NCBI GenBank assembly: GCA_017941705.1
Contig: JAGAVX010000168.1
Coordinates: forward strand, 1 to 46,107
Length of the DNA: 46,107 bases
Reading direction: 5' to 3'
DNA from: Atopobiaceae bacterium
Lineage (GTDB): Bacteria > Actinomycetota > Coriobacteriia > Coriobacteriales > Atopobiaceae
The stretch's first letter is position 1. Every line of letters starts with the position of its first letter. The notes beneath the pieces were generated by a model, which was given only the letters and a program-made list of their open reading frames with translations, did not search any database and was not told where the DNA came from. Shown piece after piece: positions 24,952 through 33,791 of this stretch. A program made the position numbers and the translations under genes.

Positions 24952-25686
24952 ATGGCGCAAAGAAGAACGCGGCGCTCTCATGTGCGCGCGATCGCACGGC
25001 GGTGCGGGCTGGCAGTCGGCCGAGGACCGGTTACGGCCCTGGTGGCGCTCGCCTGTGTGGCTGGCGGAGGGGGAGTCGTCCATCAGCTTTCTGACACGGG
25101 AACACTCGTCGAGCGGGGCTCCGAGTCAATGCAGCAGGACGGCCGCGAAGACAATGCGGTCGACGAGGGGAGTCCCGAGAAGACAGCTACCGAGACCGAG
25201 TCCGAGGAGTCACAGGGGGAGCAGCCACGGTGCATCGTGCATGTGGACGGTGCCGTGGGAGCTCCGGGTGTGGTTGAGCTAACAGGAACGGACCTTCGTG
25301 TCTACGACGCAGTCAAGGCTGCTGGCAATCTGCTGGAAGACGCTGACACCACTACCGTGAACCTTGCCGAGCCGTTGTCCGATGGCGCGAAGATACACAT
25401 CCCGCACGTGGGAGAGCAAGCGGACGAGACGCAGGCAGCGCCTATGGCCGGACAGGCCGAAACAGTGGGCGCGACCGGTACGGGTGGAGGAAAGGTGCTT
25501 GTGAACCTCAATACGGCCACGGCCGAAGAGCTTCAGACGCTGAATGGGGTTGGCGAGGCCACTGCGCGTGCCATCATCGAGGATCGCGAGCAGAACGGGC
25601 CCTTTGCAACACCCGAGGACCTGATGCGTGTTTCGGGCATAGGCGAGAAGAAGTTTGCGAAGATCAGAAGTGACGTCTGTGTCTAG
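24952..25686 (+). CDS. comEA: competence DNA-binding protein ComEA
   Basis: A 244-residue ComEA. It has a short basic cytoplasmic end, one membrane segment at about residues 24-45 (VTALVALACVAGGGGVV), an acidic linker rich in Glu and Ser, an SLBB domain (VHVDGAVGAPGVVEL onward) and two helix-hairpin-helix repeats (LNTATAEELQTLNGVGEAT and PEDLMRVSGIGEKKF). ComEA binds incoming double-stranded DNA at the cell surface during natural transformation. The ATG directly follows an intrinsic terminator and has no free ribosome site. It overlaps comEC slightly, as in most Gram-positive comE operons. Confidence 0.92.
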   Translation: MAQRRTRRSHVRAIARRCGLAVGRGPVTALVALACVAGGGGVVHQLSDTGTLVERGSESMQQDGREDNAVDEGSPEKTATETESEESQGEQPRCIVHVDGAVGAPGVVELTGTDLRVYDAVKAAGNLLEDADTTTVNLAEPLSDGAKIHIPHVGEQADETQAAPMAGQAETVGATGTGGGKVLVNLNTATAEELQTLNGVGEATARAIIEDREQNGPFATPEDLMRVSGIGEKKFAKIRSDVCV

Positions 25687-28159
25687 CACGTCCACTCTGC
25701 CACCGAGACCGACGTTGCCGCTTTCGCTCTGGGCGTTGGTGGCGGTGCTCGCCGTGGGAAAGATCGCGGCACGCTTGAGCCAAACCGCAACGGCACGTTC
25801 GATGAGGGTGGCAGCCGTGGCTCTTCTGGTTGCCGCCGTGGTCGTCATCGCGGCTGCCGCCGCAACGTTTGTGCTTGCGGGGCGCCCTGGGTCCTGCGTC
25901 GCGGTCCAGGCAGGTACAGGCCAACGGATAGGGGAGTCTCCTGTACTGTCGGTGTGTCGTGTGCTGGCATGCATGGTGGCAGTTGTGCTGCTCTCCGGCG
26001 GTGCGGCATCAGTGACGTATGGGCGACAGCTCGAGGCTGTGGACGCGTTATCGAGGTCAGCCGTTTCGGGATGGTCGCTCAAGGTGGTCTCGGACGCGAC
26101 ACCGAGCACATATGGATATCGCTCAAGGGCGCAGGTCCTCTGGAGGCGGTCGGACCATGCGCTTGGTGACGTGTGGCTCAGCTGCAAGGAGCCCCTCGAG
26201 CGCGGGGAGACGCTGCGTTGTGTGGGACGCTATCGTCGCCTCAGCAATGACGACTACGGCCGTTCTTGCTGGGCACAGGGCGTCTGCGGCAGCATCCTGG
26301 TGGTGCGTGTGCTGGAGAGGAGCGAGGCGACAGGCCCGTTTGGAGTGCTGCTGGCCCTGCGCGCATCCTCTGTCGGATACCTCATGCGGGCGGAAGGAGA
26401 CGAGGGGGCGCTTTTGGCCGGTTGCGTCTGTGGCAGTCGCACGATGCTTGCCGAGCGTGGGTTGGACGACCTGTTCGCTCGGTGTGGTGCCGCGCACCTC
26501 GTATCGGTATCTGGGGCCCACCTTGCTGTCATGGCGGCGCTTCTTGCCCGCGTGCTGCTTGCGATGCGAATGGGCCCCGCTGCGCGCGCTGCAGCTCTCG
26601 CTCTGGTGACAGGTGCCTATGTGGCCTTCTGCGGTGCACCCGCGTCGGCGGTTAGGGCATGGGCCATGTCGACGGTCGCGTTTGGCGCGCAGATCGTCGG
26701 GAGGCGCTCGTATGGTGTCTCGTCCGTTTGCCTCGTGGCGCTTCTCATGGCGCTTCACGATCCGACGGTCGGTGCGAGTATGGGGTTTCAGCTCTCTGTG
26801 GCCAGCGTGCTGGGCCTCTGTCTCTTCTCGTCATACGCATCATACGTTGCGTCTGTGATTCTGCCTTCTCCTCAGCTGCCGCATTTTCTTTCTGGCCGGC
26901 TTCGGCGCGGACTGTCTGGGTTTGCCGATGGTGCACGGGACACCCTTTGCGCGACCTTGGTCTGCCAGGCAGTCACCTTGCCGATCACGGCCGACGCGTT
27001 TGGAACGGTCTCTTTCGTGGCACCGGTGGCAAACCTTCTCGTGACACCACTGTTTCTGCCCATGATGGCCCTTGGGGGGACCGCTTGCCTGATAGCTCCC
27101 CTCGCATGTCTTGGTAACGTGCCGCTCTTGGCTGCCTCGCGGGTGGCACGACTGCTCATCGCATGCCTACGCGTGCTGTCGACACTACCGCACGCGAGCG
27201 TGCCCCTGGCTCTGATACCCCTGCCATTGCCGGCGCTGTCCCTCTTGCTCGAGCTGTTGGTCCTCGTGCTGTGGCCCCAAGTCTCCAGGCGTTCCGCCTT
27301 GCGCCAACTGGGAGCCGCGCTCATGTTTGTCGTGCTCGTCGTTGCCCGCTGGCGCTTTGTCGCGCCGGCGCGCATCGTCGTGCTCGACATCGGCCAAGGC
27401 GATGCCATATTGGTACAGGATGGTCCTCATGCGATTCTGGTTGACGCGGGGCCTGATGACTCTGTCGTCGAGGCGCTTGCCAGATGCCATGTCCTGCACC
27501 TTGATGCCATCGTCATAACCCATCTGCATGACGACCACTATGGCGGTGTTGAGTACCTGGCAGGATCGGTACCATGCTCGTCGGTTGTGGTCGCCCACGG
27601 CGTCAGGGATGCCATGGATGATAGCATTAACGAGGCATGCCTTGCCGCCAGCGGTGGAGCGCCGCCTGTGGAGCTGGGCTATGGGGACGTGCTCCATGTG
27701 GGATCGTTCGACCTCCGCATGATCTGGCCACGCGAGTGCGTCGATGGCGACGAGAACTGCGAGTCCATCGAACTTGCCGTGAGCTATGAGAGCTGCGGAA
27801 GGAGCCTGAGCGCGCTTTTGACCGGCGATGCGGAGCAAGACGAGACGGGCGCCTGCATCGGTCAGGGTGACGTTGGTGACATCGACCTCCTCAAGGTCGG
27901 CCACCATGGGTCCGAGGTGTCCATCAACGTCGCTGAGGCAGGGGAGCTGCGACCAGAGGTGTCGGTTGCGAGCGCGGGGGAAGGCAATAGCTACGGGCAT
28001 CCGACGCCTACCTGCGTCGACATACTGCGACAGGCTGGATCATGGGTGGTATGCACCAAGGACGTTGGAGACGTCGATGTGCGACCGGGTCGCGACGGGC
28101 CAGTCGTCCGCACGCATCCACGTTTGGCGCAGGGTCAGGATGCCCCCGATGGTCTATAG
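25679..28159 (+). CDS. comEC: ComEC/Rec2 DNA uptake channel protein
   Basis: An 826-residue ComEC. N-terminal membrane helices precede a DUF4131/OB-like region (SCKEPLERGETLRCVGRYRRL). The competence core follows (GCVCGSRTMLAERGLDDLFARCGAAHLVSVSG.H), with many membrane helices. The C-terminal metallo-beta-lactamase-like domain carries DIGQGDAILVQDG and THLHDDHYGG. ComEC forms the channel for single-stranded DNA entry; the beta-lactamase-like domain is a proposed nuclease. GTG 25679 with AGAAG upstream overlaps the comEA stop; GTG 25670 and TTG 25655 are alternatives. The protein looks intact, and with comEA it suggests possible competence. Confidence 0.93.
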   Translation: MSSTSTLPPRPTLPLSLWALVAVLAVGKIAARLSQTATARSMRVAAVALLVAAVVVIAAAAATFVLAGRPGSCVAVQAGTGQRIGESPVLSVCRVLACMVAVVLLSGGAASVTYGRQLEAVDALSRSAVSGWSLKVVSDATPSTYGYRSRAQVLWRRSDHALGDVWLSCKEPLERGETLRCVGRYRRLSNDDYGRSCWAQGVCGSILVVRVLERSEATGPFGVLLALRASSVGYLMRAEGDEGALLAGCVCGSRTMLAERGLDDLFARCGAAHLVSVSGAHLAVMAALLARVLLAMRMGPAARAAALALVTGAYVAFCGAPASAVRAWAMSTVAFGAQIVGRRSYGVSSVCLVALLMALHDPTVGASMGFQLSVASVLGLCLFSSYASYVASVILPSPQLPHFLSGRLRRGLSGFADGARDTLCATLVCQAVTLPITADAFGTVSFVAPVANLLVTPLFLPMMALGGTACLIAPLACLGNVPLLAASRVARLLIACLRVLSTLPHASVPLALIPLPLPALSLLLELLVLVLWPQVSRRSALRQLGAALMFVVLVVARWRFVAPARIVVLDIGQGDAILVQDGPHAILVDAGPDDSVVEALARCHVLHLDAIVITHLHDDHYGGVEYLAGSVPCSSVVVAHGVRDAMDDSINEACLAASGGAPPVELGYGDVLHVGSFDLRMIWPRECVDGDENCESIELAVSYESCGRSLSALLTGDAEQDETGACIGQGDVGDIDLLKVGHHGSEVSINVAEAGELRPEVSVASAGEGNSYGHPTPTCVDILRQAGSWVVCTKDVGDVDVRPGRDGPVVRTHPRLAQGQDAPDGL

Positions 28160-28183
28160 TGGTCAGGGCAAAGGAGGCGAGAC

Positions 28184-29155
28184 ATGGCACAGGCTAAACA
28201 GGCGGAGTTGCTTCCCGCATACCTCATAGTGGGAAACGATGAGCTCAAGGCAAGGGAGGTCGCGGCGCGCCTGCGCAAGAGACTCGAGCCGGGGTTCGAG
28301 GCTTTCAATCTGGACGAGCAGGTCGCAAACTCCGACATGGAGCCGGCGGCCATCCTCTCGTCTCTCAACACGCTGCCCTTTGGCTCGGGATTTCGCCTCG
28401 TGATGATCCAAAGTGCCGAACACCTGCCCAAGGACGTCTCCGAGGCGATCATCAAGTATCTGAATGACCCCAATCGGAGCTGTGTGCTCTGTCTAGTGGC
28501 GGAGAAGCTGCCCAAGACCGCCCGTCTGTACAAGGCCATCGACAAGCTGGGTAAGCACGCCGTTATCGACTGCAGTCCCGCAAAGCGCTGGGATCTACCC
28601 AAACGCATGAATCGCATGGCCCAGCAACGTGGAATGCGCATCGACGAAGCGGCTTCGAAGGAGCTCATATCCCGCGTGGGGGAGTCGACCACCATGCTCG
28701 ATCGGCAGATCGGCACGCTGTCGGAGCTGTGTCGCGGCGCGGGCGTCATAACGCGATCGGATGTCGAGCGATACGTGACTCGAACCGCCGAGGTGAAGCC
28801 CTGGGACTTTCTCGATGCGGTTTGCGCGCGCGATGCGAGTAGGGCGCTTGAGCTCTATGGCCTGATGCAGGACCCTTCCGAGATAGCGCTCGTCACGATG
28901 CTTGTGGGTCGTCTGCGGGAGCTTGTCTGCGCTCAGTCGCTTGTGGCACGGGGCGAGGGGGCCGCGCTCGCAAGTACGTTGGGCAAGCAGGTCTGGCAAG
29001 TTAAGAACCACGTCCGTTGGGCATCGAGGTTCGGCAGGGGCGAGCTAGCCGACGCGCTCAAGGCATGTGCGCGTTGTGACAGGCTTCTCAAGTCTGGTGG
29101 GGACGCGCGGATCGAGTTCACAAGCCTCGTTCTCAAGGTCTGTGGGAAGGTGTAG
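28184..29155 (+). CDS. holA: DNA polymerase III delta subunit
   Basis: A 323-residue HolA, the clamp-loader subunit that opens the sliding clamp. LPAYLIVGNDELKAREV at the start, NTLPFGSGFRLVMIQSAEHL and the C-terminal LVGRLRELVCAQSL helix bundle match the family. Its order after comEC is the widely conserved comEA-comEC-holA arrangement. AAAGGAGG lies 7 bases before the ATG. In many Firmicutes rpsT follows at once; here a potassium module of about 4.7 kb lies between them. Confidence 0.92.
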   Translation: MAQAKQAELLPAYLIVGNDELKAREVAARLRKRLEPGFEAFNLDEQVANSDMEPAAILSSLNTLPFGSGFRLVMIQSAEHLPKDVSEAIIKYLNDPNRSCVLCLVAEKLPKTARLYKAIDKLGKHAVIDCSPAKRWDLPKRMNRMAQQRGMRIDEAASKELISRVGESTTMLDRQIGTLSELCRGAGVITRSDVERYVTRTAEVKPWDFLDAVCARDASRALELYGLMQDPSEIALVTMLVGRLRELVCAQSLVARGEGAALASTLGKQVWQVKNHVRWASRFGRGELADALKACARCDRLLKSGGDARIEFTSLVLKVCGKV

Positions 29156-29162
29156 CTTCAAA

Positions 29163-29206
29163 GCGTCACATCCTAGGGCCTGAGGTGCCGGGGAGCCCTG
29201 TGACGC
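29163..29206. terminator. candidate bidirectional terminator between holA and kdpE
   Basis: GCGTCACA/TGTGACGC outside and GGGC/GCCC inside, with a 5-base bulge, lie between the two convergent stops. There is no T run on either strand, so the call rests on the stem and position. Confidence 0.4.
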
Positions 29207-29232
29207 GCATGCGTAAGCGTCGCACCACGAAT

Positions 29233-29943
29233 CTATCGGTCCACGCGCACCATACGGTAGCCGACGCCCACATGCGTCTGGATATAGCGCGGGCGCGATG
29301 GGTTGGCCTCGATCTTCTTGCGCAGTGTGCCCATGAAGACGCGAAGTGACGCAAGGTCGCCATCCTGCGAGGTGCCCCAGACCTCGTGAAGTATGAATTG
29401 GTGGGTCAGCACGCGATCGATGTTGTGGGCGAGTAGGCAGAGGAGGCGGTACTCCATGGGCGTGAGATGCAGCTCGGTGCCGTCGAGCGAGACGGTTCCC
29501 GCAGCATAGTCTATCGATAGGCCGCCATTGGTGAAGACGGACTGCTGTGGCGCGGAATCATCGGCCATATAGCCAAGATGACGCTCTGTGGTGCGCAGGC
29601 GCGCCAGGAGCTCACCCACAGAGAACGGTTTGGAGAGGTAGTCGTCCGCCCCGGCGTCGAGCGCCTCGATCTTGTCGGCGTCCTCCGCCCGTGCGGAGAG
29701 GACGATGATGGGCATGGTCGACCAGGTGCGTATGCGCTTGATGACTTCTACGCCGTCGATGTCGGGGAGCCCAAGGTCGAGGAGCATAATGTCGGGAGAG
29801 GTCGTGGCCGCCGTGGCGATTGCCGCCTTGCCGGTCGCCGCCGTCGCATGGCGATACCCACGAGACTCGAGCGCAGTCGAGACGAGGTTGCGTACGGCAG
29901 GGTCATCTTCCACGACGAGCACCGTATAGCGAGACTCAGACAT
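29233..29943 (-). CDS. kdpE: KdpE-like response regulator
   Basis: A 236-residue OmpR/PhoB-family response regulator. The receiver domain has VVEDD, the phosphorylated Asp56 in MLLDLGLPD and the conserved Lys in YLSKPF. The C-terminal winged helix has LTPMEYRLLCLLAHN and THVGVGYRM, close to KdpE. ATG 29943 is preceded by GAGGAGG. It overlaps the 3' end of kdpD by 8 bases, so the pair is coupled. The likely target is the repeat array at 31383-31477 upstream of its own operon and of kup; that link is inferred from position and repeat geometry. Confidence 0.88.
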   Translation of the reverse strand: MSESRYTVLVVEDDPAVRNLVSTALESRGYRHATAATGKAAIATAATTSPDIMLLDLGLPDIDGVEVIKRIRTWSTMPIIVLSARAEDADKIEALDAGADDYLSKPFSVGELLARLRTTERHLGYMADDSAPQQSVFTNGGLSIDYAAGTVSLDGTELHLTPMEYRLLCLLAHNIDRVLTHQFILHEVWGTSQDGDLASLRVFMGTLRKKIEANPSRPRYIQTHVGVGYRMVRVDR

Positions 29944-31072
29944 GTTGTGGAACCTCCTCGGCGGGTAGGGTGAAGATGAAACGGGCTCCGTGGGGCTGCG
30001 CATCCTCGACGCGTATCGTGCCTCCGTGCGCCTGTACGACGGATCTGCAGAGCGAGAGGCCAAGACCGACGCTTCGGCCAACGTCCGCCCCCTTGGCGCC
30101 CGTGGTGTAGAACAGGTCAAACACCTGCTCCTTGTCGGCATCGCTCACACCAGGCCCGTCATCGGCGACCTCGACGGCTACCATGTCACCCTCGCGGCGC
30201 GACGAGATGGTGATGGTGGATCCGACTTGGGTGTGTGCGATGGCATTGTTGACCAGGTTGACGATGACCTGCACGATTACCTGGGGATCAAGGCGTGCCA
30301 AAAGGAGGTCGTTTGGCGGGACCACGACGATTTCGTGATCCTTCGACTCGCGACTGATGTGACGCATGGCCTCCTCGATGACGTCGTCGATAAGCTCTAT
30401 GTCGAAGTGCAGCATGGCGCTGCCATCCTCAAGGCGTGTTACGGCAAGAAGGTTCTCGACAACGGTTCGCAACCATGTTGCGTCATCGTAGATATCTTGG
30501 ACGAGCTGGTGTCGGGCCGCCTCGGGAAGCTCGATGGTCTCATCGAGGAGCATGTCGGCGTTGCCCGTGATCGAGGTAAGGGGAGTGCGCAGGTCATGCG
30601 AGACGGATCTGAGCATGTTTGCCCGTAGCTGCTCGCGTTGCGCTATGAGTGACGCCTCCATCGACTGCGTGGCACTCCTTCTGAGGCTCGATACCAGGTA
30701 GCTGGCGAGCAGGGCAAAGAGAATCATCGCGGTGATGGTGCCCGCATAGTCACGGCCGTGAATCTGAAGGGAAAGGCGCGGCTCGATGAGGAAGTAGTTG
30801 TAGCAGAGGATGGACACGAAGGAAGCGACGATGCTGTAGTACGGCCCCTCGGTGAGAATGGCGGTGACCAGAACGCTCAGTACGAAAATGATGACGACGG
30901 TCGCGTCCGAAAAGCCAAGGACGTCGAGCAGGATGGCAAAAAGGGTGGCAACAAGCTGACAGACAAGAGTGACAAGGACGTTGCCGAGCACTCCGCCTCG
31001 CCGAGGGTCATTGATGAGACTGTGCAAACGCGCCACAGACTCCGCAAGTCTCTTGTGTGAGAGCAGGCCCAC
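29936..31072 (-). CDS. kdpD: KdpD-like sensor kinase lacking the N-terminal sensor domain
   Basis: A 378-residue histidine kinase matching the C-terminal half of KdpD. It has four membrane helices of the DUF4118 type (about residues 27-126, including YNYFLIEPRLSL), a HisKA box with His159 in SVSHDLRTPL, and HATPase motifs VNLVNNAIAHT, VADDGPGV and GLGLSLC. The roughly 400-residue KdpD and universal-stress domains normally in front are absent. The open frame begins at 31171 (TTG), but GGAGG five bases before GTG 31072 marks the better start, 46 bases after the stop of a small membrane-protein gene. No kdpFABC pump genes lie nearby; the adjacent transporter is Kup. Confidence 0.83.
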   Translation of the reverse strand: MGLLSHKRLAESVARLHSLINDPRRGGVLGNVLVTLVCQLVATLFAILLDVLGFSDATVVIIFVLSVLVTAILTEGPYYSIVASFVSILCYNYFLIEPRLSLQIHGRDYAGTITAMILFALLASYLVSSLRRSATQSMEASLIAQREQLRANMLRSVSHDLRTPLTSITGNADMLLDETIELPEAARHQLVQDIYDDATWLRTVVENLLAVTRLEDGSAMLHFDIELIDDVIEEAMRHISRESKDHEIVVVPPNDLLLARLDPQVIVQVIVNLVNNAIAHTQVGSTITISSRREGDMVAVEVADDGPGVSDADKEQVFDLFYTTGAKGADVGRSVGLGLSLCRSVVQAHGGTIRVEDAQPHGARFIFTLPAEEVPQHV

Positions 31073-31118
31073 CTCAGCCTCCAACTTCCGGCGCGCGCAG
31101 GCTGAGATGCCTGCGACA

Positions 31119-31289
31119 TCAGACGATGGAAAGTATGGCACAAAGCATGACGACGAGAACCGATGTCGCAACCCAGGTATAGGCTCTATGCGTGCACTGC
31201 GAGACGAAGAATCGGTCTATGTCGTCTTCTTCCAAAAAGGAGTCGGTCCTTGTGAGGCTCTGTGCGCCTATAGGTGAGGGCTTACCCAT
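31119..31289 (-). CDS. small membrane protein ahead of kdpD, 56 residues
   Basis: A 56-residue frame starting at ATG 31289 with GGGAGGGAG directly upstream. Residues 1-36 are polar and acidic in the middle (FLEEDDIDRFF), and residues about 38-56 form one hydrophobic segment (TWVATSVLVVMLCAILSIV), so the product would be a single-span protein with its N terminus probably inside. It is first in a three-gene operon with kdpD (46 bases on) and kdpE. I do not recognise a family; it is about the size of small subunits such as KdpF but not similar by eye. It might modulate the truncated sensor kinase or Kup. Coding status is supported by ribosome site, hydrophobic pattern and spacing only. Confidence 0.55.
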   Translation of the reverse strand: MGKPSPIGAQSLTRTDSFLEEDDIDRFFVSQCTHRAYTWVATSVLVVMLCAILSIV

Positions 31290-31382
31290 GCTCCCTCCCA
31301 AAAATGGTCAAAACTAGCAGGTAATCGATGCTGCCAGTAGACCTCTCACGAGATAAAAGATGCGTAAGGATTTCTCCGTACG

Positions 31383-31477
31383 CATAAAGGCGCCATTAAG
31401 GTGCCAGATAGACCGACGAGTGCAAATTGTTGATACACCTAAAGCAGGCATAAAGATGACATAAAGCAGCCATAAAG
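31383..31477. repeat. CATAAAG direct-repeat array, 11-bp period, between kdpD operon and kup
   Basis: CATAAAG occurs at 31383, 31449, 31460 and 31471, with CATTAAG at 31394 and CCTAAAG at 31438. Adjacent copies are exactly 11 bases apart, and the gap between the two groups is 44 bases, four periods, so all six share one phase. Weaker copies (GCGTAAG at 31362, GATAAAAG at 31352) extend it. On the minus strand the unit reads CTTTATG. This is the pattern of OmpR/PhoB-family regulator sites. GATAAC (31477-31482) directly after the last copy is a candidate -10 for kup, placing the repeats where a -35 would be. Confidence 0.75.
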
Positions 31478-31578
31478 ATAACGTCTTACGGTTCGCTCCC
31501 GCACGCAAAACTTGCATGAGTGATAGATTCCCCCTTCAGGGTCGGTCATTTGCGCCGATACTGTCTGATTGGAGTGTC

Positions 31579-33780
31579 ATGCAAAAAGATGCAATCGAGA
31601 AGGCCGCGAGCAAAGGCGGTCACAGCTCGGGTATCCCGCTTAGCGCGGGAATGATTCTGGTTACCCTTGGCGTCGTGTACGGGGATATCGGCACATCCCC
31701 GATGTACACGCTCAAGGCCATCATGAGCGGCAACGGCGGCCTGTTTACCATGTCCGCGGATGTCGTGGCTGGCGCGCTGTCGCTGATCATCTGGACGATG
31801 ACGCTCATCACGACTGTCAAGTACGTGCTCATTGCCATGAAGGCAGACAACCACAACGAGGGCGGCATCTTCGCCCTCTATAGCCTCGTGAAGCATTGCG
31901 GGAGATGGCTCATCGTGCCGGCCATGGTGGGCGGCGCGGCCCTGTTGGCAGACGGCATCCTTACGCCTGCCGTGACCGTCACCTCGGCGATCGAGGGCTT
32001 GCGTACCATCGATGCGGTGCATCGCGTCATTGGTGACAACCAAGGCATCGTCGTCGTCATCGTCGTGGCCATCCTCTGCGGTCTGTTTGTCGTGCAGCGT
32101 GCAGGAACCTCGACTATCGGCAAGGGCTTCGGGCCGATCATGACGCTGTGGTTCGCGTTTTTGGCTGCTACGGGCTTCGTGGGCATCCTCAAGTACCCCG
32201 GTGTGCTCGTCGCCCTCAACCCTCTGCGCGGCATCGGCTTTCTCTTTAATGGCGAACTCAACCATGCCGGTCTCATGGTGCTGGGAAACGTGTTCCTGTG
32301 CACGACGGGTGCCGAGGCGCTCTATTCCGACATGGGACATGTGGGCAAGGCGAACATCTACTTCAGCTGGCCGTTTGTCAAGGCGGCGCTGATTGTCAAC
32401 TACTTGGGGCAGGGCGCCTGGATCGTGGCTAACAATACCGATTCTCAGCTTGCCAACATCCCCGACCTCAATCCCTTCTTCCAGATGCTTCCCGAGAACC
32501 TCCGCATCTTTGCCGTCGTGCTCTCGGCTTTTGCGGCCATCATCGCGAGCCAGGCCCTCATCACGGGCTCGTTCTCGATCATCTCCGAGGCCATTCGCCT
32601 CGACCTGATGCCGCACATGAAGATCAACTACCCGTCCGAGAACAAGGGCCAGCTCTACATTCCGCTGGTCAACAACATCCTGTGGGCGGGCTGCATCTTC
32701 GTTGTGCTGCTCTTCCGCAGCTCCGAGCACATGGAGGCCGCCTACGGACTCGCCATCACGGTCACCATGCTGATGACGACGGTCCTTCTGTACACGTATC
32801 TTTCCAAGATTCGCAAGCGTGGGCCGTTCGCCGTGGTCTTCCTCGGGCTGTTTGTCGCCATCGAGTCGATGTTCTTCCTGTCCAGCCTGACCAAGTTCTT
32901 CCACGGCGGCTACGTGACGGTGCTCATGGCATTCTCGATCTTCATGGTCATGTACATCTGGCGCCGCGGCACGGCCATCGAGCGGACGCAAAGCGTGTAC
33001 TTGTCGGTCTATGAGTACATCGACCAGCTCAAGGAGCTCAGCGAAGATACCGAGCTTCCCTTTGTGGCCGACAACCTCGTGTTTCTGACCAACGACTCGT
33101 CGCTCGAGCACCTCGACCGCGACATCCTGTACTCGATTCTCAACAAGCGCCCCAAGCGCGCTCGTGCCTACTGGTTCCTCAACGTGCAGGTGACCGACGA
33201 GCCCTATACCCATGAGTTCTCCGTCAACGACTTTGGAACGAACTTCGTCTACAAGGTGCAGCTGCGGTTGGGCTTCAGGGTCAACCAGCGCGTCAACGAG
33301 TACCTGTATCAGATTGTGCAGACCATGGTCGAGCAGGGGAGACTTGCGCCTCAGCAGCACCGCTACTCGATCTACCGCCAGGCGAGCCCGGTGGGCGACT
33401 TCAAGTTCTGCATGATTCGCAAGGTGCCGTCGGCCTCGAACGACATCTCGGAGCGGGATCGCAACGTGATCCAAGCCAAGTATGCCATCAGGCGCGTTTG
33501 TGGTTCCCCGACCGAGTGGTACGGCCTTGAGAACTCGAGTCTGATCTACGAGTATGTGCCGCTCTTCGCACGTTCAAAGCGCCAGCACAAGCTCCAGTAT
33601 GTCGAGCTTCCCGAGAGCCTGGCCGCACGCAACGTGCATAACGAGACTGACGACGATGACATCTTCTCGGTGACCATGCGGGATGCACACGAGTACGAGG
33701 AGGCTGCGGTTCACGCAAGTGTCATCGGCGGGCATACCGCGAGCTTTAGGCCATTCACGGGCGAGAGCGAGGAAGAGTAG
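31579..33780 (+). CDS. kup: Kup potassium uptake transporter
   Basis: A 733-residue Kup/HAK potassium-proton symporter. The signature GVVYGDIGTSPMYTL is in TM1, and about twelve membrane helices run to near residue 470, including GADALYSD-like GAEALYSDMGHVG. A soluble C-terminal domain of about 260 residues follows. ATG 31579 has TTGGAG upstream; the earlier ATG 31516 has no ribosome site. It is divergent from the KdpDE operon with the 11-bp repeat array between them, suggesting that this two-component system controls Kup instead of a Kdp ATPase. The gene is convergent with rpsT. Confidence 0.93.
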   Translation: MQKDAIEKAASKGGHSSGIPLSAGMILVTLGVVYGDIGTSPMYTLKAIMSGNGGLFTMSADVVAGALSLIIWTMTLITTVKYVLIAMKADNHNEGGIFALYSLVKHCGRWLIVPAMVGGAALLADGILTPAVTVTSAIEGLRTIDAVHRVIGDNQGIVVVIVVAILCGLFVVQRAGTSTIGKGFGPIMTLWFAFLAATGFVGILKYPGVLVALNPLRGIGFLFNGELNHAGLMVLGNVFLCTTGAEALYSDMGHVGKANIYFSWPFVKAALIVNYLGQGAWIVANNTDSQLANIPDLNPFFQMLPENLRIFAVVLSAFAAIIASQALITGSFSIISEAIRLDLMPHMKINYPSENKGQLYIPLVNNILWAGCIFVVLLFRSSEHMEAAYGLAITVTMLMTTVLLYTYLSKIRKRGPFAVVFLGLFVAIESMFFLSSLTKFFHGGYVTVLMAFSIFMVMYIWRRGTAIERTQSVYLSVYEYIDQLKELSEDTELPFVADNLVFLTNDSSLEHLDRDILYSILNKRPKRARAYWFLNVQVTDEPYTHEFSVNDFGTNFVYKVQLRLGFRVNQRVNEYLYQIVQTMVEQGRLAPQQHRYSIYRQASPVGDFKFCMIRKVPSASNDISERDRNVIQAKYAIRRVCGSPTEWYGLENSSLIYEYVPLFARSKRQHKLQYVELPESLAARNVHNETDDDDIFSVTMRDAHEYEEAAVHASVIGGHTASFRPFTGESEEE

Positions 33781-33791
33781 CTCTTCGCAAT

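Noticed and set aside
31546..33474. 642-codon open frame antisense to kup
   Set aside because: Same GC-bias artefact; His/Asp/Arg-rich, no recognisable domain, fully covered by kup.
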